NCBI GenBank assembly: GCA_022821545.1
Contig: JAJEDJ010000039.1
Span: 1 to 46,790, forward strand
Direction: 5' to 3'
Length of the DNA stretch: 46,790 nt
Source of the DNA: Caldilineaceae bacterium
Lineage (GTDB): Bacteria > Chloroflexota > Anaerolineae > Caldilineales > Caldilineaceae
A program made the translations under genes and the position numbers. Below the pieces are notes generated by a model. It did no database searches. It was given only the letters and a program-made list of their open reading frames with translations, and had not been told where the DNA came from. Positions 17,335-25,701 of the stretch are shown in pieces (position 1 is the first letter of the stretch; each line of letters opens with the position of its first letter).

Positions 17335-18294
17335 ATGTCACGCATCCTCTACTTTTGCCCTGACTTTCCGCAGCCATCCGGGGGGATCAAGACACTCTAC
17401 CGCCATGTACACAGGCTGGCGGCGATGGGCTTCGACGCCCGGATCGTTCACCAGAAGCATCCTTTTCGCGCGACCTGGCACGGCTACGAGGCGCCGGCCC
17501 TGTGGCTCTCGGAGCGTCCCAGCTTCAGGCCGGAGGATATCCTCGTCATTCCGGAAGTAATGCCGCAGGTCATGCAGCAGACTGCCAGGTTTTCCGGCGA
17601 GCGAATCGTGATCGCCCTGAGCTGGTCCCCCACCTACTGGAATCTGCCGCCGGGACAGACGTGGCCCGGCTACGGCATCGGCCGCGTAATCACCAAGTCG
17701 CCCCTCATTCAGGAGTACGTGCGCTGGAGCATGGGAATCGAGGCGACCCTTATCCATGAGTACGTAACACCTGAACGCTACTATTTCGACCGGGGGGCGA
17801 AACGGCCCAAGATCTGCTATCTGACCCGCAAGGAGCGTTCCGCCGCCTGGCTGCACCAGGTCCTGTACGCGAAGGGCGATCCTTTCAGCCGCTTCGAGTG
17901 GATGCCTTTGCGCGAATTGAGCGAAGATGAGTACGCGCGCAACCTGCGCGAAGCAACGGTCTACGTCACAACCAATATGCAGGAGGGCATGAATACGTCC
18001 GTGCTGGAAGCGATGGCGTGCGGCTGCCTGGTCGTAGGCTACAGCGGTGTCGGCGGCGCCGTTTATATGAAGCCGGAAGGGCCGTCGCAGAACTGTATTC
18101 TGGTCGAGAACGGCAACGTTCCCGCACTCGGACGGCGGCTTGAATCGGTCTTGCGCGATCTTGCGGACAGGCCCGACGCCTATGCGCGGCTCACGAAAAA
18201 CGGGCTTGAAACGGCCGGCGCCTACAGCGACCCGAGAGACGAAGCCGAAAGCCTGCGGGCAGTTTTTTCGCCTCTCGTACGGGGAAAAGGTTAA
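17335..18294 (+). CDS. Glycosyltransferase-like protein (GT4-type C-terminal region)
   Basis: 319 aa. The N-terminus RILYFCPDFPQPSGGIKTLYRH matches the acceptor-side start of GT-B glycosyltransferases, including the Gly-Gly loop. The C-terminal half has TTNMQEGMNTSVLEAMACG, corresponding to the E-x7-E-type donor-binding segment (here EGMNTSVLEAM), then VVGYSGVGG. The donor and acceptor are unknown. ATG 17335 was preferred to 17311 because the protein then begins one residue before the first beta strand; no strong Shine-Dalgarno distinguishes them. The stop overlaps that of the convergent MOSC gene by four bases. Confidence 0.72.
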   Translation: MSRILYFCPDFPQPSGGIKTLYRHVHRLAAMGFDARIVHQKHPFRATWHGYEAPALWLSERPSFRPEDILVIPEVMPQVMQQTARFSGERIVIALSWSPTYWNLPPGQTWPGYGIGRVITKSPLIQEYVRWSMGIEATLIHEYVTPERYYFDRGAKRPKICYLTRKERSAAWLHQVLYAKGDPFSRFEWMPLRELSEDEYARNLREATVYVTTNMQEGMNTSVLEAMACGCLVVGYSGVGGAVYMKPEGPSQNCILVENGNVPALGRRLESVLRDLADRPDAYARLTKNGLETAGAYSDPRDEAESLRAVFSPLVRGKG

Positions 18295-18818
18295 GCGCCC
18301 TCCTCCAACTCCTCGCCCAACAGCAGCTTTTCGACTGCATCGCCGACCCGGATGGCGCCGCCCTCGATGACGCTGGCGGTGATGCCCCCGTGGCCGCGCA
18401 TTGCGTTGTAGCCGCCCGGCCCGAGGTTCTCCTCCATGCGGCTGCAGGGGTGGCAAGTCCCGGTGTGTTCGAGAACTGCCTCTCCGATGCGAAACCGGCG
18501 GTCCTGGAGGCTGAACAGGTTGATGCCGCGTACGACGATGTTGCGCCTGGTCAGCGACGGGTCCGGAGAGGACCCTTGCAGGAATGCTCCGACGGCGTCG
18601 AGGTGCTCCCCCTGGATCAGAGTCACCTGGCGCTTGCCGCCCCCCTGACCGTGAAAATGGTCGCCTTCAAGTCCACTGCCCGGCACGGCCTCGGCCTCGG
18701 TTACGGACTTCAGCGGAGCGCGGCGCTCGGCGCGCAGACCGATCCATTCTACGGCGCCGGCGTTCGCGGGCCTCGCCATCAGTTTTGCCACGTCACTCTC
18801 CGGATTAAGCGTTGTCAT
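18291..18818 (-). CDS. MOSC domain protein
   Basis: 175 aa, a single MOSC domain, the sulfur-carrier fold related to the C-terminal domain of molybdenum cofactor sulfurase and to YiiM/YuaD proteins. Visible family signatures: GLEGDHFHG, TLIQGEHLDA, RRNIVVRGINLFSL, and TGTCHPCSRMEE whose first Cys is the usual sulfur-carrying candidate, followed by MRGHGGITA. It likely handles Moco or labile sulfur in the cytosol. A MobA-like gene 15 kb away is the only other molybdenum-linked gene in the window. Confidence 0.85.
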   Translation of the reverse strand: MTTLNPESDVAKLMARPANAGAVEWIGLRAERRAPLKSVTEAEAVPGSGLEGDHFHGQGGGKRQVTLIQGEHLDAVGAFLQGSSPDPSLTRRNIVVRGINLFSLQDRRFRIGEAVLEHTGTCHPCSRMEENLGPGGYNAMRGHGGITASVIEGGAIRVGDAVEKLLLGEELEEGA

Positions 18819-18888
18819 CTACGGTTCTCCCATCTGGCGGCTGCCCCTCTCCTGCCTGGAACGGCTGCAGCACGGAAAGTCTTCATTT

Positions 18889-19602
18889 TTAGCAGGCAAA
18901 ACAGCCAAAATCGCCGAAAGTTGCGGTGTCAAAAACTCGAGGTCCGGTTTCGGCGCGGCGGGGGGCGGTCGAATGATCGCGGGAATTCGAGAAACCGCAG
19001 GCTTGAAGCATCTCTATATGCTCGTCGCTGCTGTAGCGGCTGGGATGAGGGCTTTCGGGGTCCAGCAGCAGGTCGGCGTATGCCAGCAGCCCGCCGGGAC
19101 GCAGCAGCCGGCGCGCCTGTTTCAAGACGCGCTTCTGCTGCTCAAGCTCGCCGAGGTCGTGCAGGGCCTGTATCGAGACGACGGCGTCGACCTCTCCAGC
19201 CCAGCCCATTTCGGCCAGCTGCGCGGTCCAGTCGTCGGTCACGAGATTGGCGCACCTAAACTCCAGCACAGTGCCTTCGCGCCGCTGACCGGTGTCTGCC
19301 CGGAAGCGGCGGCGGGCATAGTCCGTGAGGTGAGCCGAAAGATCGAAGCCGCAGTAGCGGATGCCGGGCAGGCGCCAATGAAGGCGATCAGCCAGAAAGC
19401 CGGCGCCGCAGGCCAGCTCAATGACCCGGGGTGAGCTGCGGTTGCTTGCGCTGATTCGGGCGGCGATCCAGTCGGCCGCCTCCGTCCTCTGCGGTCGTTC
19501 GCGATTCAGTCGCGCTTCCCAAGCGCGGGCTTCGGCGTCGGTGCGAACCTGATTTGATCGAATCATCCCCTGTCTCGAACTCTGTTGCCGTAAACGGTGC
19601 AT
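18889..19602 (-). CDS. Class I SAM-dependent methyltransferase
   Basis: 237 aa. Motif I is VIELACGAGFLADRLH with the SAM-binding glycines, then YCGFDLSAHL (motif II acidic residue), VDAVVSIQALHDLGE and LLRPGGLLAYADLL. The substrate is unknown. ATG 19602 has AGGA six bases before it. The first 185 bases overlap the 3' end of the upstream esterase gene on the same strand but in another frame, which is unusually long for a natural overlap. An internal Met about 13 codons in is an alternative start. Confidence 0.8.
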   Translation of the reverse strand: MHRLRQQSSRQGMIRSNQVRTDAEARAWEARLNRERPQRTEAADWIAARISASNRSSPRVIELACGAGFLADRLHWRLPGIRYCGFDLSAHLTDYARRRFRADTGQRREGTVLEFRCANLVTDDWTAQLAEMGWAGEVDAVVSIQALHDLGELEQQKRVLKQARRLLRPGGLLAYADLLLDPESPHPSRYSSDEHIEMLQACGFSNSRDHSTAPRRAETGPRVFDTATFGDFGCFAC

Positions 19603-20506
19603 TGACTGTCCTGGTTCTCAAGGCCACCCATTCGCCGATCTCTTTGTGCGCTAACTTCGCTTCGGGCGCCCAAGGATAGAAGGCGTGGAAGGCGTGCCAC
19701 ATTCCCATCCAGATTTTGGACGTAACTTCAACGCCGGCCGATCTTGCCCTGGCTTCCAAGCGGGTTGCGTCGTCGCGCAGAATCTCGTCGTTTCCGGCGT
19801 GAATCAGGAGGGGCGGGAATCCCTTCAGGTCACAATATAGCGGTGAAATCAGCGGATGGTCGGTCGGGACGCTGCCGCGGTAGCGATTCGCCAGCAGTGG
19901 AATGCCGGCGGGACGCAGCCATGGATCCTGGCGGGCGCGCGAAATTACGCTGTGCCCGGTACCCAGCAGATCGGTCCAGGGCGAGAGCAGGACGGCGCCG
20001 GCCGGCATGGGCATCTTTTCGTCCCGCAGTGTCTGGAGAAGCGCCAGCGCGAGTCCTCCGCCGGACGATTCGCCTCCGACGACGATGCGGTCATGCGTGT
20101 ATCCTTGCGCCAGCAGGAATCTGTAAGCGGCGCGTGCGTCCAGGAGGGCTGCGGGGAAAAGGTGTTCCGGCGCCAAGCGGTATTCGGGGAGCAGCAGGCG
20201 GCAGCGGGACGCCTTGGCAATGTGCGAGGCGAAGCCCCGATGGGACTTGCAGGAGCCGATGAAATAGCCGCCGCCGTGCAGATAGAGAAAGGCTGTCTCT
20301 GACCGAGTGTTCCGCCGGTCGATCCATTCCGCGGGAATGCCGAAGGCGTCGACGGGCGCAGCCAGCATCTCCTTCGCCATGGGGAGAAGATTGTGTCCGC
20401 GGTGGTCCATGGTTTCGCGCTGGTCCGGAATGGGACGGTCCAGGGGAAGGCGGCTGTTGCGGAGGCGAAAGTAGAATTTGAAGAGTTGACTGCGGATGCT
20501 TGGCAT
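19418..20506 (-). CDS. Alpha/beta hydrolase, HSL/acetyl-esterase family, with abnormal C-terminus
   Basis: 362 aa. HSL-type esterase with oxyanion motif HGGGYF (about residue 76), nucleophile GESSGG, PLLIHAGNDEILRDD carrying the acid, and W-H-A-F (MWHAFHAFYP) carrying the catalytic His. It probably hydrolyses short acyl esters. Family homology ends near EWVALRTR; the last 60 or so residues are Arg/Ser/Gly-rich with no visible fold and are read from sequence that also encodes the methyltransferase N-terminus. A one-base shift would give a TGA at 19620-19618 at the expected family end, so a recent frameshift is plausible. Confidence 0.8.
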   Translation of the reverse strand: MPSIRSQLFKFYFRLRNSRLPLDRPIPDQRETMDHRGHNLLPMAKEMLAAPVDAFGIPAEWIDRRNTRSETAFLYLHGGGYFIGSCKSHRGFASHIAKASRCRLLLPEYRLAPEHLFPAALLDARAAYRFLLAQGYTHDRIVVGGESSGGGLALALLQTLRDEKMPMPAGAVLLSPWTDLLGTGHSVISRARQDPWLRPAGIPLLANRYRGSVPTDHPLISPLYCDLKGFPPLLIHAGNDEILRDDATRLEARARSAGVEVTSKIWMGMWHAFHAFYPWAPEAKLAHKEIGEWVALRTRTVNAPFTATEFETGDDSIKSGSHRRRSPRLGSATESRTTAEDGGGRLDRRPNQRKQPQLTPGH

Positions 20507-20555
20507 TCTGCTGGCCGGGCGAAATTGTTGAGATTCCGAAGTGGAGTTGTCCTAG

Positions 20556-20605
20556 AGAGTACCACGAAAAGTCACCTTGCAAAAGCCGGGGCGTTGGGGT
20601 AGCGT
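20556..20605. promoter_or_regulatory. Candidate divergent promoters sharing a palindromic -35
   Basis: TTGCAA (20577-20582) is its own reverse complement. Leftward it is followed after 15 bases by TACTCT preceded by TGG (esterase side). Rightward it is followed after 17 bases by TAGCGT (20600-20605, aldo/keto reductase side). Both -10 elements are weak. Confidence 0.3.
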
Positions 20606-20640
20606 ACACGCAGCGATTCAGTGAAGGGAGGCTATCGTCG

Positions 20641-21627
20641 ATGCAGTACAGAGCGTTGGGAAGACGGGGCGATATCCAGGTGTCGCCAATTGCATTGGGA
20701 TGCTGGCCGTTTTCGGGCGGCGAGTTCTGGGGGAGGCAGGAGGACGCCGATTCGATCGCGGCAGTCCACGCCGCGCTGGACGCAGGCATCAACTTTTTTG
20801 ACACGGCGGAGAACTACCCTCGGTCGGAGGAGGTGCTGGGCAAGGGGTTAAAGGGCAGAAGGGATGAGGCCGTGATTGCCACCAAAGTGAGCGCGCGCAA
20901 CCTGGCGCCGGGAGACCTTGTCGAGGCCTGCGAACGCAGTCTGCGCGCTTTACAGACGGACTATATCGATCTGTACCAGATTCACTGGCCGAACTGGGAG
21001 GTGCCTCTCGCAGAGACGGTCGGCGCACTGGATGGTCTGCAGGCGGAGGGCAAGGTCCGGGCCTACGGAGTGTGCAATTTCGCGGACCGGGACTTGACCG
21101 AAATGGTGGCTGCGGGCCAGTGCGTGACCGATCAGCTGCCCTACAGCCTGGTGTGGCGGAGCATCGAGAGGACGGTGCTGCCCCTGTGCCGCGAGAACGG
21201 CATCGGGGTTATCTGCTACAGCCCGCTGGCGCAGGGCGTGCTCACCGGCCGCTATGCCAGCGCAGACGAGGTGCCGGAAGGACTTGCCCGTACACGTCAC
21301 TACTCCGGCCAGCGAAGACTCGCCAAGCACGGCGAACCCGGCCTTGAAGAGGAACTCTTTGCCGCGGTGTCGAAAGTCCGGGAAATCGCTTCAGAGTTGG
21401 GCGAGCCGATGGCGGCCGTTTCTCTGGCCTGGCTGCGTCAGCAGGCAGGCGTTACGTCTTTGCTGGTGGGCGCGCGCAATGCCGAAGAGGTCGGGCGAAA
21501 CCTGCCGTCACTTGAACTGACCCTGAGCGAAAGCATCCTGCAGCGGCTGGACGCGGAGACACAGGCGGTCAAGGAGGCGGTGGGGACGAACCTCGACATG
21601 TGGTATGCCCCGACACGCATGAGATAG
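20641..21627 (+). CDS. Aldo/keto reductase
   Basis: 328-aa NADPH-dependent oxidoreductase of the aldo/keto reductase barrel family. Tetrad residues are visible: D and Y in DTAENYP, K in IATKVS, H in YQIHWPNW. ICYSPLAQGVLTGRY and the C-terminal cofactor-binding LLVGARNAEEV are typical of the AKR11-14-like general group. Start ATG 20641 has GGGAGG nine bases upstream; the frame is open 47 codons earlier but that stretch is promoter-like. Substrate unknown. It diverges from the esterase and converges on the second PhyH gene. Confidence 0.9.
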   Translation: MQYRALGRRGDIQVSPIALGCWPFSGGEFWGRQEDADSIAAVHAALDAGINFFDTAENYPRSEEVLGKGLKGRRDEAVIATKVSARNLAPGDLVEACERSLRALQTDYIDLYQIHWPNWEVPLAETVGALDGLQAEGKVRAYGVCNFADRDLTEMVAAGQCVTDQLPYSLVWRSIERTVLPLCRENGIGVICYSPLAQGVLTGRYASADEVPEGLARTRHYSGQRRLAKHGEPGLEEELFAAVSKVREIASELGEPMAAVSLAWLRQQAGVTSLLVGARNAEEVGRNLPSLELTLSESILQRLDAETQAVKEAVGTNLDMWYAPTRMR

Positions 21628-21638
21628 GGAGCGTGCGC

Positions 21639-22475
21639 CTACTTTTGGGGGGTGCGCTCCATCACTTCGTGGGGCCAGATGATTTCGCGGCGGGCAGGCG
21701 TGAGGCGTTCCAGCAGCTCGGGCGATGGCCGGTAGCCGAATCTGAAGATGCCCCAGGACGGTCCGTAGCGGTAGACGACGACGCGGCGGTCCCCCTGAAC
21801 CGAGCGACGGGCGGAGCCGTGGCAGACCGTATCCACGAAAATGAGCGCGTCGCCGGCGTCCATGTGTACTTCTTCCGCGCCGAGAATTGCATCTGCCGAG
21901 CCGCCCAGCCCTATACTATGCTCGTCGTACTCCGGAGGGGGGAAGTTGGATTTGTGGCTGCCAGGAATCACCATTGTGCCGCCGTCGCCGGGGCCGATGT
22001 CGGTGAGCGCGACGAGAACATTAATCTGGCCGTTCATAAAGTGCCCGTTGTGAAACCGGAACTGGTTGCGCTTGCTGACGTGATGCCCGCCTGAGTGAAT
22101 CCCGATGGCCTCGCCCGGTCCGCGCAGGTTGGCAAAGTTTTCGTCGATAAAGAGGGGCCCGTGATGAAAATCGAACGACCCTTCTCCTCCCACGAAGTAT
22201 TTTACCTTTTCAAACCAGGAGGGATGGTCGATCAGGTTTTCGAAACCAGGGCCGGCTTCGTAAATCTGCTGCAGATTGAGGCCGTCTGCGCTTCCATACT
22301 GGTGGCCGTGAACGTATCCCGCCCACTGTCCGACCTCCAGGGGAAGGATGGCGTCGATCTCGGCATTGCAGGCGGCGACCTCTTCGGCGGCAAGTGCGTT
22401 TTTGAGTAGCAGATATCCTCTCAGATCAAACAGAAAGATATCGATTTCGCTCAGTTTCTGATGTTCGGGGCTCAT
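21639..22475 (-). CDS. Phytanoyl-CoA dioxygenase (PhyH)-like protein with atypical iron motif (second)
   Basis: 278 aa, PhyH-type 2-oxoglutarate oxygenase fold. The start is well supported: TTAGGAG lies five bases before ATG 22475. N-terminal FLFDLRGYLLLKNAL parallels the gene at 12.5 kb. Candidate metal ligands are H127 in IHSGGHH and H219 in VCHGSAR, with R230/R231 for 2-oxoglutarate. As in the other copy, no Asp occupies the usual H-x-D position. MVIPGSHKSNFPPP is the shared core motif. Substrate unknown. Convergent with the aldo/keto reductase and divergent from the VOC-like gene. Confidence 0.83.
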   Translation of the reverse strand: MSPEHQKLSEIDIFLFDLRGYLLLKNALAAEEVAACNAEIDAILPLEVGQWAGYVHGHQYGSADGLNLQQIYEAGPGFENLIDHPSWFEKVKYFVGGEGSFDFHHGPLFIDENFANLRGPGEAIGIHSGGHHVSKRNQFRFHNGHFMNGQINVLVALTDIGPGDGGTMVIPGSHKSNFPPPEYDEHSIGLGGSADAILGAEEVHMDAGDALIFVDTVCHGSARRSVQGDRRVVVYRYGPSWGIFRFGYRPSPELLERLTPARREIIWPHEVMERTPQK

Positions 22476-22504
22476 CTTTTCTCCTAATAAGAGTTTGGTT
22501 CATT

Positions 22505-22532
22505 TTGGCGGTAAGTATGTGTAGGCTACAAT
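22505..22532 (+). promoter_or_regulatory. Candidate promoter for the VOC-like gene
   Basis: TTGGCG (22505-22510), 16-base spacer, TACAAT (22527-22532). Four of six and five of six consensus bases. It lies about 120 bases before the preferred start. Confidence 0.45.
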
Positions 22533-22650
22533 GCAGCGCAAATTGCTCCACGAGTCGGAACCTGGAAGCTGCCTGAGTCAGCGGATGTTTCGACCATTAT
22601 ACAATAGCAGTTGCCGAGAGGATACCAGGAGGCAGTTCGACTCAACAATT

Positions 22651-23301
22651 ATGGCACTTTCACCCGATCATCTCGTATACGCCGCGCCCGAACTTGAAGA
22701 AGCAGTAGATGACTTGTCGGCGCGTTTCGGCGTACGCCCTTCCGCCGGGGGCAAACATCCCAATGGGACTCACAATGCGCTCCTGGCATTGAGCAACTCC
22801 TGTTACCTGGAAGTGATTGCGCCGGATCCGGAACAGGCGCACCAGCAAGGTGGGCGATCGCTGGCCTTCGGTCTGGACTGGTTGAAGGTTCCGAAGTTGG
22901 TGACATGGGCTGTGCTGGCGCCCTCGCTGGAAGAGGTGGCAATGGCATCGCAGGCTGCGGGCTACGATCCGGGGGTGGTGGTTGAAGGAGGGCGCGTGCG
23001 GCCGGACGGCGCTAAGCTGGCCTGGCGCACGACGAAACGACCGGAGACGCAAGAAGGCTGGCCGCCTGCAGGCGACGGGATCGTGCCATTTCTGATCGAG
23101 TGGGGGGCGGATACGCCTCACCCTTCCACAACGTCAGCGCAGGGCGTGCGTCTGCTTGAACTGTCCCTGTTCCATCCCCGGCCCGCCGAGGTGCAGCCGA
23201 TGCTGTCGGCGCTCCACATCGACATTCTGGTGACGGCCGGTCCCGCTCCAGGAATGCGGGCTCGACTGGAGACACCTCTGGGCATCGTTACTTTGGAGTA
23301 A
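22651..23301 (+). CDS. VOC/glyoxalase-like domain protein
   Basis: 216 aa from ATG 22651. The start SPDHLVYAAPELEEAVDDL is the typical first strand and helix of glyoxalase_3/VOC-type metalloenzymes, with His in DHLVYA as a candidate metal ligand, followed by GGKHPNGTHNALLAL and CYLEVIAPDPEQ. The protein has one VOC-like repeat plus a helical C-terminal part. Activity is unknown; dioxygenase, isomerase and resistance functions all occur in the fold. The frame extends 40 codons upstream, but the VOC fold starts here. AGGAGG is 18 bases away, so the start is only moderately sure. Confidence 0.72.
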   Translation: MALSPDHLVYAAPELEEAVDDLSARFGVRPSAGGKHPNGTHNALLALSNSCYLEVIAPDPEQAHQQGGRSLAFGLDWLKVPKLVTWAVLAPSLEEVAMASQAAGYDPGVVVEGGRVRPDGAKLAWRTTKRPETQEGWPPAGDGIVPFLIEWGADTPHPSTTSAQGVRLLELSLFHPRPAEVQPMLSALHIDILVTAGPAPGMRARLETPLGIVTLE

Positions 23302-23613
23302 CATGAGGGAGTAGCACGAGGGAGCAGCACGGGCAGGAAGATTTCAGAGGGCAGGGGCGCGGGTCTCCCCGGCGCCGCCGGTGGGCCGGAACTGCCGGGT
23401 CAGGGAGGCTGAAGCTACAGATTTGGGCTTGGAATGCCAGATTGACTGCAATGCCCAACGCCCGGCCACGAGTTTTGGGGCAAATTGACACATGCTCGGG
23501 GTTGATCCTTTATGTTGAATTGTGGTACACTGTGCCAAATGGACGGATTAGACTGCCGCAGTTTTTGAATCCGCCCTTATTCCGCACGCCATTTTGGCTT
23601 CAGGAGGATGACC
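23302..23613. other. Intergenic region upstream of the PFOR genes
   Basis: Contains a 13-bp near-perfect tandem repeat (GAGGGAGTAGCAC and GAGGGAGCAGCAC, 23305-23330) and, in its AT-richer second half, a candidate promoter. No gene or RNA is recognised. Confidence 0.5.
23502..23531 (+). promoter_or_regulatory. Candidate PFOR promoter
   Basis: TTGATC (23502-23507), 18-base spacer, TACACT (23526-23531) preceded by TGG, an extended -10. A nearby TTGACA at 23485-23490 is an alternative -35 but pairs with a poor -10 (CTTTAT). Confidence 0.45.
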
Positions 23614-25644
23614 ATGGCAGACACAAATAACCTTTCCGGTTCATCTGGGACACTCTCAGACAACCTGAACGGGCATGTGCCGTACCCGGGTATCCCTACA
23701 ACGACAGATGGAGCCGGTTCCGTAGTTTGGGCCGAGACACACATAACGCAGGCCGCCTGCGCTTATCCGATCACATCATCGACAACGATGGGCGGGGGCT
23801 ACGGGGCGGCGGTTGCCAATGGCGCCCGCAATCTGTGGGGCGACGAGTTGATGTTCCTGGAACCGGAGTCGGAACACAGTGCCGCGGCGGCTTGCGAAGG
23901 GTTCGCCGTCGCCGGCGGACGGGTCAGCAACTACACATCTGGCCAGGGCCTCATTCTGATGCACGAGGTATTGTACACGATTTCGGGCAAGCGACTGCCG
24001 GTCGTCTTTCACATTGGCGCCCGCGCTTTGACGAGCCATAGCCTGAACGTCCACGCCGGCCACGACGACGTCATGTCGGTGTCCGATTCCGGTTGGGGCA
24101 TTCTTTTCGGACGGACGGCCCAGGAGTCGGGCGACCTGGCGCTGATCGCGCGCCGCGCCGCGGAAGACAGCCGCACTCCTTTCTTCAATGTCCAGGATGG
24201 ATTTTTGACAACGCACACGGTTGAGGACGTCCTGCTGTGCGAGCCGGAGATGATGAAGGACTACATCGGCAAGCCGGAGGACAAGCTGGTCAACCTTTTC
24301 AACCCTTATAATCCAGTCATGACGGGTGTTGTCCAGAACCAGGACAGCTATATGAAGGGAAAAATTGCGCAGCGCGAATACTATTCACAGGTGGGCGGCG
24401 CCGTGCAGAATGCGATGGACGAGTTCTACCAGCTTACGGGCCGCCGCTACCAGATGCTCGACACGTACCGCATGGAAGATGCCGAGTACGCCATTGTCGG
24501 GATGGGCTGCATGATTGAGACGGCAAAGGCGACTGCCGATTACATCCGGCAGGAAGAAGGAATAAACATCGGCGTAGTTCACATCACCTGCTACCGGCCT
24601 TTCCCCAGCCAGGAGATAGTTGAGACGCTGAAACACCTGCGCGGCTTCACGGTTCTGGAGCGGATGGACGACCCGATAGCGCCGAACAATCCTGTAACGA
24701 ACGACATCAAGGCGGCATTTGCAGACGCATATACAGGCAGCCAGGGTTTCCCGGCCATCGATGACATTCCCAGGATCTATAGCGGGTCGGCCGGTCTGGG
24801 CAGCCGCGACGTACGTCCTGGGCACTTTATCTCCGTTGCCCGCAATATGGTGGAGGACGGCCAGCGCTTCTTCGTTGTGGGAATCAAGCATGATCTCGCC
24901 CTGCCGATGAACGGGGACCCGGATGTACGTCCCAAGGGCGCGTTCTCAATGCGCGGCCATTCGGTGGGAGGCTTCGGCTCAGTAACGACGAACAAGGTTA
25001 TCGCCACGATCGCGGGCGACATTTTTGGCAAGAAAGTTCAGGCCTATCCCAAGTACGGGTCGGAGAAGAAGGGTCTGCCGACAACATATTACTTGACGGT
25101 GGCGGACGAACCGATTCTAACCCATTGCGAGCTCAATAACGTCGAGTTCGTGCCGATGAACGACATCAACGCCTTCTTTACGAGCAATCCGCTGGCGGGG
25201 ATTCAGCCTGGCGGCACGCTCTTCGTGCAGACGAACAAGTCAACTCCGGAAGATGTGTGGGCAAACGTCCCGCCCAAGTCCAAAGACCTGATCCGGGAGA
25301 AGAATCTGCGGGTCGTGGCGGCGGACGGGGCAAAGATCGCGCGGGAAGAGGCCCCGGTGGCGGACCTGGAAGTGCGGATGCAGGGTATCGTCCTGCTGGG
25401 GATTTTCCTGCAGGTGACGCCATTTGCGGGTGAAGCAGATCTCGATGATGAAGACGTGATGGAACGCTCCGAGCAGGCGCTGCGCAAGTACTTTGGAAAG
25501 CGCGGCGAAGCTGTAGTACAGGCAAACATGCGCTGTGTGAGACGCGGCTACGAAGAGTCCTTCGAGATTCCGTCGGAGATTATCGAGCAGGACATTACCT
25601 CGCCGGTACTTGTGCCCGGCGCAGAGATTACGCTGTTTTCCTAG
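23614..25644 (+). CDS. Pyruvate:ferredoxin oxidoreductase, N-terminal half (domains I-III)
   Basis: 676 aa, corresponding to the first half of a NifJ-type pyruvate:ferredoxin (flavodoxin) oxidoreductase: pyruvate-binding domain I (YPITSSTTMG; HSLNVHAGHDDVM), domain II (VLERMDDP; GRDV-like GLGSRDVRPG) and the gamma-type domain III (RGHSVGGFGSVTTNKVIA; HCELNNVEF). Pyruvate + CoA + oxidised ferredoxin gives acetyl-CoA + CO2. Two ATGs are close together; AGGAGG directly abuts ATG 23608, so ATG 23614, six bases from it, is the real start. The ferredoxin and TPP domains are in the next gene, 57 bases on. Confidence 0.92.
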   Translation: MADTNNLSGSSGTLSDNLNGHVPYPGIPTTTDGAGSVVWAETHITQAACAYPITSSTTMGGGYGAAVANGARNLWGDELMFLEPESEHSAAAACEGFAVAGGRVSNYTSGQGLILMHEVLYTISGKRLPVVFHIGARALTSHSLNVHAGHDDVMSVSDSGWGILFGRTAQESGDLALIARRAAEDSRTPFFNVQDGFLTTHTVEDVLLCEPEMMKDYIGKPEDKLVNLFNPYNPVMTGVVQNQDSYMKGKIAQREYYSQVGGAVQNAMDEFYQLTGRRYQMLDTYRMEDAEYAIVGMGCMIETAKATADYIRQEEGINIGVVHITCYRPFPSQEIVETLKHLRGFTVLERMDDPIAPNNPVTNDIKAAFADAYTGSQGFPAIDDIPRIYSGSAGLGSRDVRPGHFISVARNMVEDGQRFFVVGIKHDLALPMNGDPDVRPKGAFSMRGHSVGGFGSVTTNKVIATIAGDIFGKKVQAYPKYGSEKKGLPTTYYLTVADEPILTHCELNNVEFVPMNDINAFFTSNPLAGIQPGGTLFVQTNKSTPEDVWANVPPKSKDLIREKNLRVVAADGAKIAREEAPVADLEVRMQGIVLLGIFLQVTPFAGEADLDDEDVMERSEQALRKYFGKRGEAVVQANMRCVRRGYEESFEIPSEIIEQDITSPVLVPGAEITLFS

Positions 25645-25701
25645 TCGATCGCCGGCATCAGAGGCACTGGCGCACATCCTACTTGAAAGGCGGTAACTCC
25701 T

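Noticed and set aside
17338..18456. 372-codon minus-strand open frame
   Set aside because: Antisense to the glycosyltransferase and in conflict with the MOSC gene frame.
23485..23513. TTGACA with CTTTAT as the PFOR promoter
   Set aside because: The -35 is perfect but the -10 has only three consensus bases; the TTGATC/TGGTACACT pair is preferred.
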